Below, piece after piece: positions 1 through 8,128 of a stretch of DNA of 64,000 bases; position 1 is the first letter of the stretch; the number at the start of each line of letters is the position of its first letter. The stretch comes from JAWKHR01 sp041394725 (GTDB lineage: Bacteria > Acidobacteriota > Vicinamibacteria > Vicinamibacterales > SCN-69-37): positions 62,001 through 126,000 of the forward strand of contig JAWKHR010000012.1 of NCBI GenBank assembly GCA_041394725.1. Direction: 5' to 3'. Below the pieces are notes generated by a model. That model was not told where the DNA came from. It made no database searches and saw only the letters and a list, made by a program, of their open reading frames with translations. The translations under genes were made by a program, and so were the position numbers.

Positions 1-168
1 GACGCCCGTCGGTGCCTCGGCCGCCGCGAGCAGACGGTCCAGGAGCGTGCGCAGCGGCCGGTCGCCCGCGCACGCGCGGTCGAGGTAGGCGGCCCGCTCC
101 GCGCGCGGCAGGTCGAGCGCGGCGTCGAGCAAGGCATCGGCCCTGGTGAAGCGATCGAAGCCGTCCAT
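1..168 (-). CDS. Ser/Thr protein kinase, N-terminal fragment (runs off window)
   Basis: A minus-strand reading frame starts with ATG at 168 (MDGFDRFTRADALLDAALD) and stays open to the left edge, giving 56 residues. The pattern of an acidic helix, PRAERAAYLDRACAGD and then a second helix ending LLAAAE is what precedes the kinase domain in many acidobacterial membrane Ser/Thr kinases (the usual RAAFLDRAC motif, then RxEVESLLAA). No kinase motif lies inside the window, so the call depends on this N-terminal pattern alone. The downstream gene in the same direction would continue outside the window; the BNR gene ends 60 bp upstream. Confidence 0.5.
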   Translation of the reverse strand, partial: MDGFDRFTRADALLDAALDLPRAERAAYLDRACAGDRPLRTLLDRLLAAAEAPTGV

Positions 169-227
169 GCGAAGCCTTCGATCCTAATACGGGCCGCCGA
201 CCCCGTGTGGCGCCGGCGGGTGGACGG

Positions 228-3200
228 CTAGCGGCCGCATGCGGGACCGGCCGGCAGCACCGGCGCCGCGACCGGTACCAGGCGGGCCTGTGTCAGCGCG
301 GCGTTGAGCGTGGCGAGATCGCCCCGCACGAACTGCCGGTACCCGTCGAGTGCGCCGGTGGCCCGGGCGCATCCTGCCTCGAGCGCCGCGACGGTGCTCG
401 CCGTCGGCCGCATGTCGGCGAACTCCAGGCTCGCGAGCGACGAGGCGAGGTCACGATTGGACGCCAGGCCGGAGATGACGCCGAGCGCCGCGCGGTCGAA
501 GGCGGCGACGGCGGCCTGGACGCCGGCCGGTGCGCCCGACGTCGAACGCTCCGCCGCCGCCCGGAGCCGGCGGACCGCCTCGATGGCGTCGTGGCTCGTC
601 GTGATCCCGGTGAGCAGCGCGCGCTGCCACGCGAGCTGCATCTCCAGGTCGGCGCGCGCGATCTCGACCCGCGGGTCCGGGTCGATCGTGAGCGGACGCG
701 CCGCGGTGCGGCCGTTCACCGTGAGTCGCACCTCGTAGGTCCCCGGCAGGGCGAGTGGTCCCTGCGGCTGCTGGCGAGGCGACTGCCCGAGGATGGCGGG
801 CGCGATGATGCCGTACGAGGTGGTCGTTCCCGGCTGGCCGTCCGGGCCGTAGTTGAGCGACGGCGGCGTCGGGTAGCGCACGTCCCAGACGAACCGGTGC
901 ATCCCGGCCGACGTGGGGAGCACGTCGGGCGCCTTGAACCAGTAGTCCGGCGCGTTCGGCATGCTCGTGTCGGGAGCCGGCGCCACGCTGGAGTATTCGC
1001 GGACGAGCGCGCCCGTGTCGTCGTAGATCCCGAGCGTGAGCGGGCCCGTCGCCTCCGCGGCCAGGTAGTAGTCGATGACGGCGCCGTCGGGCGGGTTTCG
1101 TCCCGTCGGCACCTCGGGCGGCAGCGGCGTGTCCTGGTTCACGTCCCAGCGCACGCGAGTCGCCGGCGCCGGCGCGAACAGGAACGCCGGCGCGGCGTTC
1201 GCCCGCACCGCCTCGATCTGCCGCAGCGGCGAGACGTCGTCGAGAATCCACAGCCCGCGTCCCCACGTCGCGATCGCCAGGTCGTGGCCATGCACCGTGA
1301 TGTCGTTGACGGGCGCGACCGGCAGGTCGAGTTGCAGCGGCTGCCAGTGGTCGCCGCGGTCGAACGACACGTGGACGCCGTTCTGGGTGCCCGCGTACAG
1401 CAGGTTCGGATCGACGGGATCCTCGCGGACGACGCGCGTGGGAACGTCGGCGGGAAGCCCGTTGACGATCGCGCGCCACGTGCGGCCGAAGTCGTCGGTC
1501 CGGAACAGCGCCGGGGCGTGGCGATCCGACAGGTCGATGGCCGACGCGTACGCCGTGCCCGCATCGTGGGAAGACGCCTCCATCGACCAGAGCACCAGCG
1601 TCGGTTCGGCGGCGAGCCGGGGCGGGGAGACGTCGGTCCAGGTCGCCCCGAGGTCGCGCGAGACGTGGACGAGCCCGTTCGACGTGCCGGCCCACAACAG
1701 GTTCACGTCGAGCGGCGACGGCGCCAGCGCGACGATCGTGCCGGCGGCGCCGCGACCGCCGCCGGCCGCCGGCGCGCCGGCCCGGACGGTCAGGTCCGGA
1801 CTGATGCGCCGCCACGTGACCCGATCCCGCGAGGCCAGCACGTACTGGGCGCCGACGAACATCCAGTGCGGGTCCTTCGGTGAGAGTTCCATTCCCGGGC
1901 GCGGGCCGAACCGGTCCTCGGCCGCCGGCGTGTAGACCGGTCCGGACTGGCCCGTGACCCGATCGAACCGGATGATGCGGTGGCCGTTCCCGTGCGAGTA
2001 CACGTACCGGAGGTCGAACGGATCCGCGAAGATGTGCCCCTGCTCGTAGCCGCTGACCGGGTACCAGTCGTTCGGGCGGATGGCGCCGTAGTCGCTGCGG
2101 CTGCGGATCGCCACCGTGCCGCTGTCCTGCTGCGCCGCGTACAGCCAGTACGGAAACTGGTCGTCAGTCGAGACGAAGTAGTGCTCGCCGTTGAACACCG
2201 TGTACCACGGCGTCCACGTGCGGCCGCCGTCCAGCGTCACCGCGGGACCCTGGTCGGCGCCGAGGACCATTCGCGAGGGCGTGTCGGGATCGATCCAGAG
2301 CGCCTTCGGGTCGTCCCCGCCCGGGGCGCCCTTGTAGGCCTCCAGCGTCAGGCCCGCGTCCGTCGATCGATACATCGACGTGCCCATCGTGTAGACCACG
2401 TCCGGATTGCGGGGATCGACGTACAGATGTCCCGACGCGCTCGCCAGCCGCGAGGTCGTCAGCTGCCACGTTTCACCGCCGTCGTCCGAGCGGAAGAGGC
2501 CGCCCTGGCCCCGGCCGCCGGCAAACGCGTACAGTCGCCGGCCGCCGCTGCCCGGCGCCACCGCGACGTTGGCGGACCCGGCGCCGGACGGCAGCCCGTT
2601 CCCCGCGACGGGCGCCCACGTGAGGCCGGCGTCGGTCGAGCGGTAAATGGGGGAGCCCGGTCGCGCCGGCGGGCCGCCGACACTGGCGTAGACCACGTCC
2701 GGCATGGTCGGGTCGGAGACGAGGTCTACGACGCCGGTGTCCGCGTTCACGAACAGCACGTGCGTCCACGTGCGTCCGGCGTCCGTGGTGCGCCACACGC
2801 CACGCGCGTCGCTCGGCCCGTTGTTGTAATAGACCATCGACCCGAAGTTGCCGCCGAATCCGGCGCCGGCCAGGACCACGCCGGCGTCCCGGGGATCGAC
2901 CAGCAGGGCGGTCAGGTACTTCGTGTCGGCGAGGCCGGCCGGCTGCCAGCGCTCGCCCTGGTCGGTGGAGCGGTACACGCCTGATCCCAGGATGTTGCTG
3001 CCGGTGGCCGCGTAGACGACGCGATGGTCGGACGGGGCGACGGCCACGGCGCCGAAGCCGGTGGTCGGGATTTGTCCGTCGGAGACCGCCCGCCAGGTGG
3101 TGCCGCCGCTCGTGGTCTTCCACAGGGCCCCGGCCGGCGTGCCCAGGAAGTAGACGGCCGGATCGCCAGGCACGCCCGCCACAGCCCAGACGCGGCCGGC

Positions 3201-3335
3201 CCGGTTGGGCCCGACCTGGCGCCAGTGCAGGTCCGCGTAGAACCCCTGATCGGGCGACTGCGCGGCCAGCGCCGCAGCCAGGGCGACGGCGCAGGGCCAC
3301 AGGAGCAGGAGCGCCGCGCGGGTGTGGCGGGTCAT
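228..3335 (-). CDS. Exported sortilin/VPS10-like BNR (Asp-box) repeat protein
   Basis: A 1035-residue protein with a signal peptide (about residues 1-26, hydrophobic core LLLLWPCAVALAAALAA, cleavage near AQS). Asp-box motifs of the type DxGxTW recur through the first two thirds (SGGTTW, DQGERW, DAGRTW, DAGLTW, DGGETW, DGGRTW, DFGRTW, DRGDHW), each followed by a DPxxPxxVYAG-like strand, the signature of sortilin/VPS10 and BNR beta-propellers. The C-terminal part lacks Asp boxes and looks like a beta-rich domain followed by a helical region. Acidobacterial proteins of this type are annotated as glycosyl hydrolases, but I see no catalytic signature. The start is supported by a GGAGGAT Shine-Dalgarno 3-4 nt before the ATG. 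It is a paralogue of the protein at 14959-17799. Confidence 0.85.
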   Translation of the reverse strand: MTRHTRAALLLLWPCAVALAAALAAQSPDQGFYADLHWRQVGPNRAGRVWAVAGVPGDPAVYFLGTPAGALWKTTSGGTTWRAVSDGQIPTTGFGAVAVAPSDHRVVYAATGSNILGSGVYRSTDQGERWQPAGLADTKYLTALLVDPRDAGVVLAGAGFGGNFGSMVYYNNGPSDARGVWRTTDAGRTWTHVLFVNADTGVVDLVSDPTMPDVVYASVGGPPARPGSPIYRSTDAGLTWAPVAGNGLPSGAGSANVAVAPGSGGRRLYAFAGGRGQGGLFRSDDGGETWQLTTSRLASASGHLYVDPRNPDVVYTMGTSMYRSTDAGLTLEAYKGAPGGDDPKALWIDPDTPSRMVLGADQGPAVTLDGGRTWTPWYTVFNGEHYFVSTDDQFPYWLYAAQQDSGTVAIRSRSDYGAIRPNDWYPVSGYEQGHIFADPFDLRYVYSHGNGHRIIRFDRVTGQSGPVYTPAAEDRFGPRPGMELSPKDPHWMFVGAQYVLASRDRVTWRRISPDLTVRAGAPAAGGGRGAAGTIVALAPSPLDVNLLWAGTSNGLVHVSRDLGATWTDVSPPRLAAEPTLVLWSMEASSHDAGTAYASAIDLSDRHAPALFRTDDFGRTWRAIVNGLPADVPTRVVREDPVDPNLLYAGTQNGVHVSFDRGDHWQPLQLDLPVAPVNDITVHGHDLAIATWGRGLWILDDVSPLRQIEAVRANAAPAFLFAPAPATRVRWDVNQDTPLPPEVPTGRNPPDGAVIDYYLAAEATGPLTLGIYDDTGALVREYSSVAPAPDTSMPNAPDYWFKAPDVLPTSAGMHRFVWDVRYPTPPSLNYGPDGQPGTTTSYGIIAPAILGQSPRQQPQGPLALPGTYEVRLTVNGRTAARPLTIDPDPRVEIARADLEMQLAWQRALLTGITTSHDAIEAVRRLRAAAERSTSGAPAGVQAAVAAFDRAALGVISGLASNRDLASSLASLEFADMRPTASTVAALEAGCARATGALDGYRQFVRGDLATLNAALTQARLVPVAAPVLPAGPACGR

Positions 3336-3338
3336 CGG

Positions 3339-3354
3339 ATCCTCCGCGGAGGAT
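3339..3354. promoter_or_regulatory. Perfect palindrome containing the ribosome-binding site
   Basis: ATCCTCCGCGGAGGAT is a perfect 16-bp palindrome immediately upstream of the BNR gene start at 3335. Its right half, on the minus strand, is the GGAGG Shine-Dalgarno itself, so the mRNA can fold AUCCUC-CGCG-GAGGAU and hide the ribosome-binding site. It could instead be a DNA operator. No regulator is identified. Confidence 0.5.
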
Positions 3355-3435
3355 GCTACACCCCGCCGAGCAGCAGGATGCGACCCGCCGACGACGAGCC
3401 GACGACGGGGATGATCCGGCGTCCCGCCGGGCCGG

Positions 3436-3846
3436 CTATCGGCCCCTGGGCGCCGGGCCGGACGGCCTGACGGGCTTGATGATGATGAGGGTCTCGCCCG
3501 GGCGGATGAGGCCGAGTTCGCGGCGGGCGGCTTCCTCGAGGGCCGACGGGTCGTTCCGCAGCCGCTGGACCTCGCGCTTCATCGCGTTGATGTCGGCCTC
3601 GACCTGGTACAGCTCGGTCGAGACCTGTTCGTACTCGTGCTGGGCCCGGATGGTCGCCAGGTAGCCGTTCTCGCCCACCAGGGCATCCACCATCAGCACG
3701 AACGAGGCCGCCAGGAGGCCGTAGGAAATGAGCCGCCGGCGGCGGGCGCGCCGTTCGTGCGCCGACCGCAGCCGCTGGCGGACGCGGGGGGAGCGCCCGG
3801 TGGGCTCCTCCGAGTCGAACGGCAGCGGCTGGTCCATGGGCGGCAT
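3436..3846 (-). CDS. ftsB: FtsB/DivIC-family septum formation initiator
   Basis: A 136-residue protein with a basic N-terminus (RRARRRRLISYG), one transmembrane helix (about residues 38-58, LLAASFVLMVDALVG) and a periplasmic coiled coil (about 65-105), ending in the family-typical EEAARRELGLIRPGE segment before IIIKP. FtsB/DivIC proteins bridge FtsL and FtsQ in the divisome. An upstream extension of the frame overlaps cutA on the other strand and is not used. ATG codons at 3846 and 3837 are both possible. A TTGTAC-17-TACAAC promoter-like pair ends 1 nt before the first ATG, which would favour the second (MDQPLP). Divergent from cutA with a 45-bp gap. Confidence 0.85.
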   Translation of the reverse strand: MPPMDQPLPFDSEEPTGRSPRVRQRLRSAHERRARRRRLISYGLLAASFVLMVDALVGENGYLATIRAQHEYEQVSTELYQVEADINAMKREVQRLRNDPSALEEAARRELGLIRPGETLIIIKPVRPSGPAPRGR

Positions 3847-3891
3847 GGTTGTACCAAGTTTTCGGGGGCAGTACAAGAGGACAATAGGGGG

Positions 3892-4224
3892 ATGAGCGAA
3901 GTCGTAGTGGCGCTGACGACCGTGCCGGCCGGTTTCGACGTGACGAGCCTGGCGCAGGACCTGGTGGGCTCGGGCGTGGCCGCCTGCGTGACCGTGTTTC
4001 CCTCCGTCCGATCGGTCTACACGTGGGAGGGCGTGCCCCAGACCGACGAGGAGCAGCAGCTCCTGGTCAAGACCACGAGCGATCAGGTGGACGGGCTGTG
4101 GGAGATGCTCCGGGAGCGGCACCCGTACGAGGTGCCCGAGTTCCTCATCCTGCCGGTCATCGGGGGCAACGACGAGTACGTCCGCTGGATCGAGCGCACC
4201 ACGGGCCCGAAGGCCGAGTCCTGA
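3892..4224 (+). CDS. cutA: Divalent-cation tolerance protein CutA
   Basis: A 110-residue protein covering the whole CutA1 fold: N-terminal VVVALTTVP, the GVAACVTVFP strand-turn, a YTWEG segment, EEQQLLVKTT and the terminal HPYEVPEFLILPVIGG motif. CutA1 forms a trimeric ferredoxin-like ring linked to metal tolerance; its molecular role remains uncertain. The start at 3892 is preceded by a purine-rich AGGGGG at proper distance. The longer open frame upstream overlaps ftsB and was rejected. It converges with the DedA-like gene, with 24 bp between the stops. Confidence 0.92.
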   Translation: MSEVVVALTTVPAGFDVTSLAQDLVGSGVAACVTVFPSVRSVYTWEGVPQTDEEQQLLVKTTSDQVDGLWEMLRERHPYEVPEFLILPVIGGNDEYVRWIERTTGPKAES

Positions 4225-4248
4225 CCCGGGGCAGGATGCCCACCGGCG

Positions 4249-4866
4249 TCAGAACAGCTTCAGGACGAGGAAGCCGCCGATGAGCAGGGCGGCGAAGAGC
4301 AGCGCCATCATGTCGAAGTGCTTCTCGATGTAGGCGCGGATGGCCGGCCCGAAGACCCGCAGGAGCCCGGCCACCAGGAAGAACCGCCCGGCGCGTCCAA
4401 TCGAGCTGACCAGCAGGAACGGCACGAACGGCATGCCGGTCGCGCCCGCCGCAATGGTCGCCACCTTGTACGGCACCGGCGTGAACGCGGCGATGAGGAC
4501 GAACCACATGCCGCTGTCGCTCTGGTACCACGTCCTGACGAGGTCCCACGGGCCCTGCGCGTTGTAGAAGTCGATGATCGACTGGCCGACGGTCGCCATG
4601 AGCGCCGCGCCGATGTAGTAGCCGAGCATCGCGCCCACGAGCGACCCGGCGGTGCAGACGAGCGCGCCCGAGAACCACCGGCGGGTGGCGCCCGCGACGA
4701 TGGCGATGAGCAGGACGTCGGGCGGGATGGGGAAGAACGACGACTCGGCCAGCGCGATGAGGAAGAGTGCGGTGACGCTCCAGGGCGATTCCGCCCAGCG
4801 CATCGTCCAGTCGTAGAGCGACCGCAGCCACCGGCGTGGCGCCGCGATCGCGGACGCGAGGGCCAT
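4249..4866 (-). CDS. DedA/YqaA-family (VTT domain) membrane protein
   Basis: A 205-residue polytopic membrane protein with about five hydrophobic segments. The SNARE-associated/DedA (VTT) hallmarks are visible: ESSFFPIPPDVLLI in the first re-entrant region, a GAMLGYYIGA segment, and FTPVPYKVATIAAG followed by SSIGRAGRFFLVAG. DedA proteins act in the inner membrane and many are lipid flippases or affect proton-motive-force homeostasis; the substrate here is unknown. The ATG overlaps the TGA of the upstream metB-like gene (TGATG), so translation is probably coupled. The much longer frame upstream is a shadow of metB. Confidence 0.85.
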   Translation of the reverse strand: MALASAIAAPRRWLRSLYDWTMRWAESPWSVTALFLIALAESSFFPIPPDVLLIAIVAGATRRWFSGALVCTAGSLVGAMLGYYIGAALMATVGQSIIDFYNAQGPWDLVRTWYQSDSGMWFVLIAAFTPVPYKVATIAAGATGMPFVPFLLVSSIGRAGRFFLVAGLLRVFGPAIRAYIEKHFDMMALLFAALLIGGFLVLKLF

Positions 4867-6020
4867 CAGCCGAGCGCCTGGCGGAGGTCGTCGATGAGGT
4901 CGGCGGGATCCTCGATCCCGGCCGAGATCCGGATCAGGCTGTCGGGCAGCCCGATGGCCTTGCGCCGCTCGGGCGGCACCGACGCGTGCGTCATCGACGC
5001 GGGGTGGCAGACGAGCGTCTCGACGCCGCCGAGGCTCTCGGCGAGCGCCATCAGCTGGAAGCGGTTCAGCACCTCGCGCGCGCGGTCGAGCGACCCGACG
5101 TCGAACGAGAGCATCCCGCCGCAGCCGTTCGGCATCTGCGTCTTCGCGAGCGCGTGCTGCGGATGGCTCGGCAGGCCGGGGTAGATGACCTGGGTCACCT
5201 TCGGGTGCGTGCTCAGGAACTCGGCCAGGGCCAGGCCGTTGGCCGAATGCTGCACCATCCGGAGGGTCAGCGTCTTCGTGCCGCGCAGCACCAGCCACGA
5301 GTCGAAGGGACTCAGGATGGCGCCGGCGGAGTTCTGGATGAACTTCAGCCACTCGATGTCGGCGTCCTCGGTGGCGACGACCACGCCGCCGATCGAGTCG
5401 CTGTGGCCGTTGAGGTATTTGGTCGTGCTGTGGACGACCAGGTGCGCGCCGAGGGCGAGGGGCCGCTGCAGGCACGGGCTGGCGAACGTGTTGTCCACGG
5501 CGAGCGTTGCGCCGTGGCGGCGGGCCAGGTCGGCCATCGCGGCGATGTCGGTGAGGCGCAGCACCGGGTTGGTCGGCGTCTCGACGAAGAGCAGCTTCGT
5601 CTTCGGCGTGAAGGCGGCCGCCGTCCGGTCCACGTCCGAGGTGTCCACGAAGGAGAACTCGAGGCCGTAGCGCCGCAGCACCTTGTCGAACAGCCGGAAC
5701 GTGCCGCCGTAGGTGTTGTCGGTGACGATCACGTGGTCGCCCGAGGAGAGGCGGCCGGCGATCGCGCTGATCGCCGACATGCCCGACGCGAACGCGAACG
5801 CCGCGCGGCCGCCCTCGATCGCCGCGAGGTTGGCCTCGAGGGCGCTCCGCGTCGGGTTCTGCGTGCGCGCGTACTCGAAGCCCTTGTGCTGCCCGAGCGC
5901 GTCCTGCACGTAGGTCGAGGTCTGGAAGATCGGCGTGATGATCGCGCCGGTCGACGGATCGGGCTCCTGGCCCGCGTGGATGCAGACGGTCGGGAATCTG
6001 GCGTGTTTCGGGAGTTTCAT
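4866..6020 (-). CDS. metB: Cystathionine gamma-synthase / trans-sulfuration PLP enzyme
   Basis: A 384-residue Cys/Met-metabolism PLP enzyme of usual length. Visible landmarks are YARTQNPTRSALE (substrate and partner-subunit PLP contacts), SGMSAISAI, the ETPTNP motif, the aspartate of AVDNTFA that pairs with the PLP nitrogen, and the Schiff-base lysine at about residue 201 in HSTTKYLNGHSD. The family includes cystathionine gamma-synthase (metB), beta-lyase (metC) and gamma-lyase; the N-terminal TVCIHAGQEPDPSTGAII and the SDSIGGVV segment fit metB or a gamma-lyase best, but I cannot exclude the others. Divergently arranged with the phosphatase gene across a 58-bp gap. Confidence 0.88.
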   Translation of the reverse strand: MKLPKHARFPTVCIHAGQEPDPSTGAIITPIFQTSTYVQDALGQHKGFEYARTQNPTRSALEANLAAIEGGRAAFAFASGMSAISAIAGRLSSGDHVIVTDNTYGGTFRLFDKVLRRYGLEFSFVDTSDVDRTAAAFTPKTKLLFVETPTNPVLRLTDIAAMADLARRHGATLAVDNTFASPCLQRPLALGAHLVVHSTTKYLNGHSDSIGGVVVATEDADIEWLKFIQNSAGAILSPFDSWLVLRGTKTLTLRMVQHSANGLALAEFLSTHPKVTQVIYPGLPSHPQHALAKTQMPNGCGGMLSFDVGSLDRAREVLNRFQLMALAESLGGVETLVCHPASMTHASVPPERRKAIGLPDSLIRISAGIEDPADLIDDLRQALG

Positions 6021-6034
6021 ACGTGCGTGGGGCC

Positions 6035-6053
6035 TAACAATAGTCTGTTATGA
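6035..6053 (+). promoter_or_regulatory. Divergent promoter region with inverted repeat and extended -10
   Basis: Between metB and the phosphatase gene, TAACA (6035-6039) and TGTTA (6046-6050) form an inverted repeat with a 6-nt gap. It abuts an extended -10 element TG-T-TATGAT (hexamer 6048-6053 region) that would drive the phosphatase gene with a leader of about 20 nt. No good -35 box is seen. The inverted repeat could be an operator for either direction. Confidence 0.35.
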
Positions 6054-6078
6054 TGCGTTTTGCAATTTGCCGAGTCCC

Positions 6079-8124
6079 GTGAGACCGTCCCTGTTCCAGA
6101 CGCTGCCCGGCCGGCTCTTCCTGATCTCGGCGGCGCCTCTCGCGGTCCTGCTCATCGCCCAACAGTTCGTCGTCCTGCCCGAGCTGCTCGACGTGCTGCG
6201 CCGGGTGGTGACGCTCGGCGTGGTGGTCGCCGTCGTCTGGCTCGCCGTCATCGGCCTCGCGCGCAGCCGCCGCCGGTTCCTCTGGCGCGTGCGCCGCAAG
6301 CTGATCCTCTCGTACGTCTTCCTCGGGTTCGTGCCGGTCCTGCTCGTCGGCGTCTTCCTGCTGCTCGCGAGCTGGTTCCTCTACATCGTCATCGTCGCCT
6401 ACGCGTTCAACGAGGGCTTTACCGACGTCATCGAGGACGTCCGCCAGGTGGCCGAGACCACGGCGACCGACATCGGACGCGCGCCGCGCGACGTGCAGGC
6501 GGCGCTCGACGGGCGGTACGAGTCGGCGCGCGGGCGCTACCCGGGGCTGTCGCTGGCCGTGGTCGGCCTGCCGCGCGTGGCGGGGACGGGCACGTCGGCG
6601 CCGCGCGGCCTGGCGGGACAGGCCGGACCGTGGCGGCACGCGCCGGCGCCCGACGCCCTGCCGGCCTGGGTCGCCGTGCCCGGCGGCTTCACCGGCCTGC
6701 TCGTCTTCGCGCGGCCCGACAACGCCGGCGAGATCCACCTGCTGATCCGCGTCGCGGTGCCCGTCGCCGACGGCCGGCTCGTCGTCGCGGACCTGCCGGT
6801 GGACGCCGACCTCGTCACGCGTCTCGAGGATCGCACCGGCACGCGGATCGAGGTCGTGAGCGTCCCGGCCGGCACCGTCGTGCCGGGGCTGGCGGCCCCG
6901 GTGCAGGCGGGTGCCACGGCGGCGCAGGGCGGCGCCGCGGGCCTCGCCTCGGACTCGCTCTCGGTCTTCCGGCGCGGCGTGGTGTTCGAGGACTTCGTCG
7001 AGGACTGGCCGACGGGATCGATTGGCCGGGCGACGATCATGCTCGCCGCGCCGCTCGGCCGCATCGCCCAGCGCATCACCGGGCCGTCGGCGCAGATCGC
7101 CTCGGTCGCCGCCGGCGCGCTCGTCGTCGTCGGCGTCCTGCTGCTCATCGTCCTCGGCGCCGCGTTCTTCGTGGGCGGCATCCTCGTCCGGTCGATCACC
7201 TCGGCCGTCCACGAGCTCTTCGCCGGCACCGAGCGGGTGCAGCAGGGCGACTTCGCGCACCGGATCCGGATCGACTCGCGTGACCAGCTGGGCGATCTCG
7301 CCGACTCGTTCAACCGCATGGGCGCGTCCATCGAACACCTGCTGCACGTCCAGCGGGAGAAGCAGCGCCTGGACGACGAGCTGCGGATCGCGCGCGAGAT
7401 CCAGAAGTCGCTGCTGCCGATCGAGCCGCCGCGGATTCCCGGACTCACCGTCGCCGATCTCTGTGAACCCGCGCGCGAGGTGGGCGGGGACTACTACGAC
7501 TTCTTCCTGCTCGGCCCGCGGCGCCTCGGCGTGCTGATCGCCGACGTCTCGGGCAAGGGCACGTCGGCCGCGTTGTACATGGCCGAGCTGAAAGGGCTGA
7601 TGCTCGCGCTCAGTCACGCCGAGCGCTCGCCGCGCCGGCTGCTGATCGACGTCAACCGGCACCTCGCCGACCAGCTCGACAACCGCAGCTTCATCACCAT
7701 GACCTACGCGGTCGTCGATCTCGAGGCGGGGATGATGACCTTCGCCCGCGCGGGCCACACGCCGCTGCTCGTCGTCTCGGGCGGCGAGCCCGAGGTGCTC
7801 GTGCCCCCGGGCATGGTCGTCGGGTTGCGGCTGCCGGGCGCCGAGGAGCGCTTCGAGGAACTGCTGGTGGACCAGAGCGTCCCGATCCATCCCGGGGACG
7901 TCTTCGTCCTTTACACTGACGGCATCACCGAGGCGATGGACACCGGGGGCGAGCTGTTCGGGGACGCGGGCCTGGAGCGCGTCGTGGCCGCGAACCACGA
8001 GCAGGAGGCGGCGGGCATCCGCGAGCGCGTGCTGCGCGACGTGCGCGCCTTCGTGGGCGACGCCGAGCCGCACGACGACATGACGATGATCGTGATCAAG
8101 GTCGGCGAGGGCGCGGGGACGTGA
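6079..8124 (+). CDS. Membrane PP2C-type (SpoIIE/RsbU) phosphatase with HAMP domain
   Basis: Predicted 681 residues from GTG at 6079; upstream ATGs in this frame overlap metB and were rejected. Two hydrophobic segments lie near residues 8-65 and another near 72-105, then a periplasmic region, a transmembrane helix (about 338-365, VVVGVLLLIVLGAAFFVGGILV), a HAMP domain (about 366-420, ERVQQGDFAHRI and DQLGDLADSFNRM) and a short coiled coil. The C-terminal PPM phosphatase begins near 440 with GGDYYDFF, IADVSGKGTSAALYMA, FARAGHTPLL, YTDGITEA and HDDMTMIVIKV, which supply the metal-binding aspartates. Such proteins dephosphorylate anti-sigma antagonists in partner-switching pathways, but no partner gene is adjacent. 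It is followed after 4 nt by the RNase III gene, so the two are probably co-transcribed. Confidence 0.88.
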   Translation: MRPSLFQTLPGRLFLISAAPLAVLLIAQQFVVLPELLDVLRRVVTLGVVVAVVWLAVIGLARSRRRFLWRVRRKLILSYVFLGFVPVLLVGVFLLLASWFLYIVIVAYAFNEGFTDVIEDVRQVAETTATDIGRAPRDVQAALDGRYESARGRYPGLSLAVVGLPRVAGTGTSAPRGLAGQAGPWRHAPAPDALPAWVAVPGGFTGLLVFARPDNAGEIHLLIRVAVPVADGRLVVADLPVDADLVTRLEDRTGTRIEVVSVPAGTVVPGLAAPVQAGATAAQGGAAGLASDSLSVFRRGVVFEDFVEDWPTGSIGRATIMLAAPLGRIAQRITGPSAQIASVAAGALVVVGVLLLIVLGAAFFVGGILVRSITSAVHELFAGTERVQQGDFAHRIRIDSRDQLGDLADSFNRMGASIEHLLHVQREKQRLDDELRIAREIQKSLLPIEPPRIPGLTVADLCEPAREVGGDYYDFFLLGPRRLGVLIADVSGKGTSAALYMAELKGLMLALSHAERSPRRLLIDVNRHLADQLDNRSFITMTYAVVDLEAGMMTFARAGHTPLLVVSGGEPEVLVPPGMVVGLRLPGAEERFEELLVDQSVPIHPGDVFVLYTDGITEAMDTGGELFGDAGLERVVAANHEQEAAGIRERVLRDVRAFVGDAEPHDDMTMIVIKVGEGAGT

Positions 8125-8128
8125 CGCG

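Noticed and set aside
207..1883. Long open frame on the plus strand opposite the BNR gene
   Set aside because: Arg-rich, low-complexity translation and full overlap with a gene carrying clear Asp-box motifs; a normal consequence of about 70% G+C.
3847..4122. Longer FtsB protein with 92 extra N-terminal residues
   Set aside because: The extension lies opposite cutA and has no domain character.
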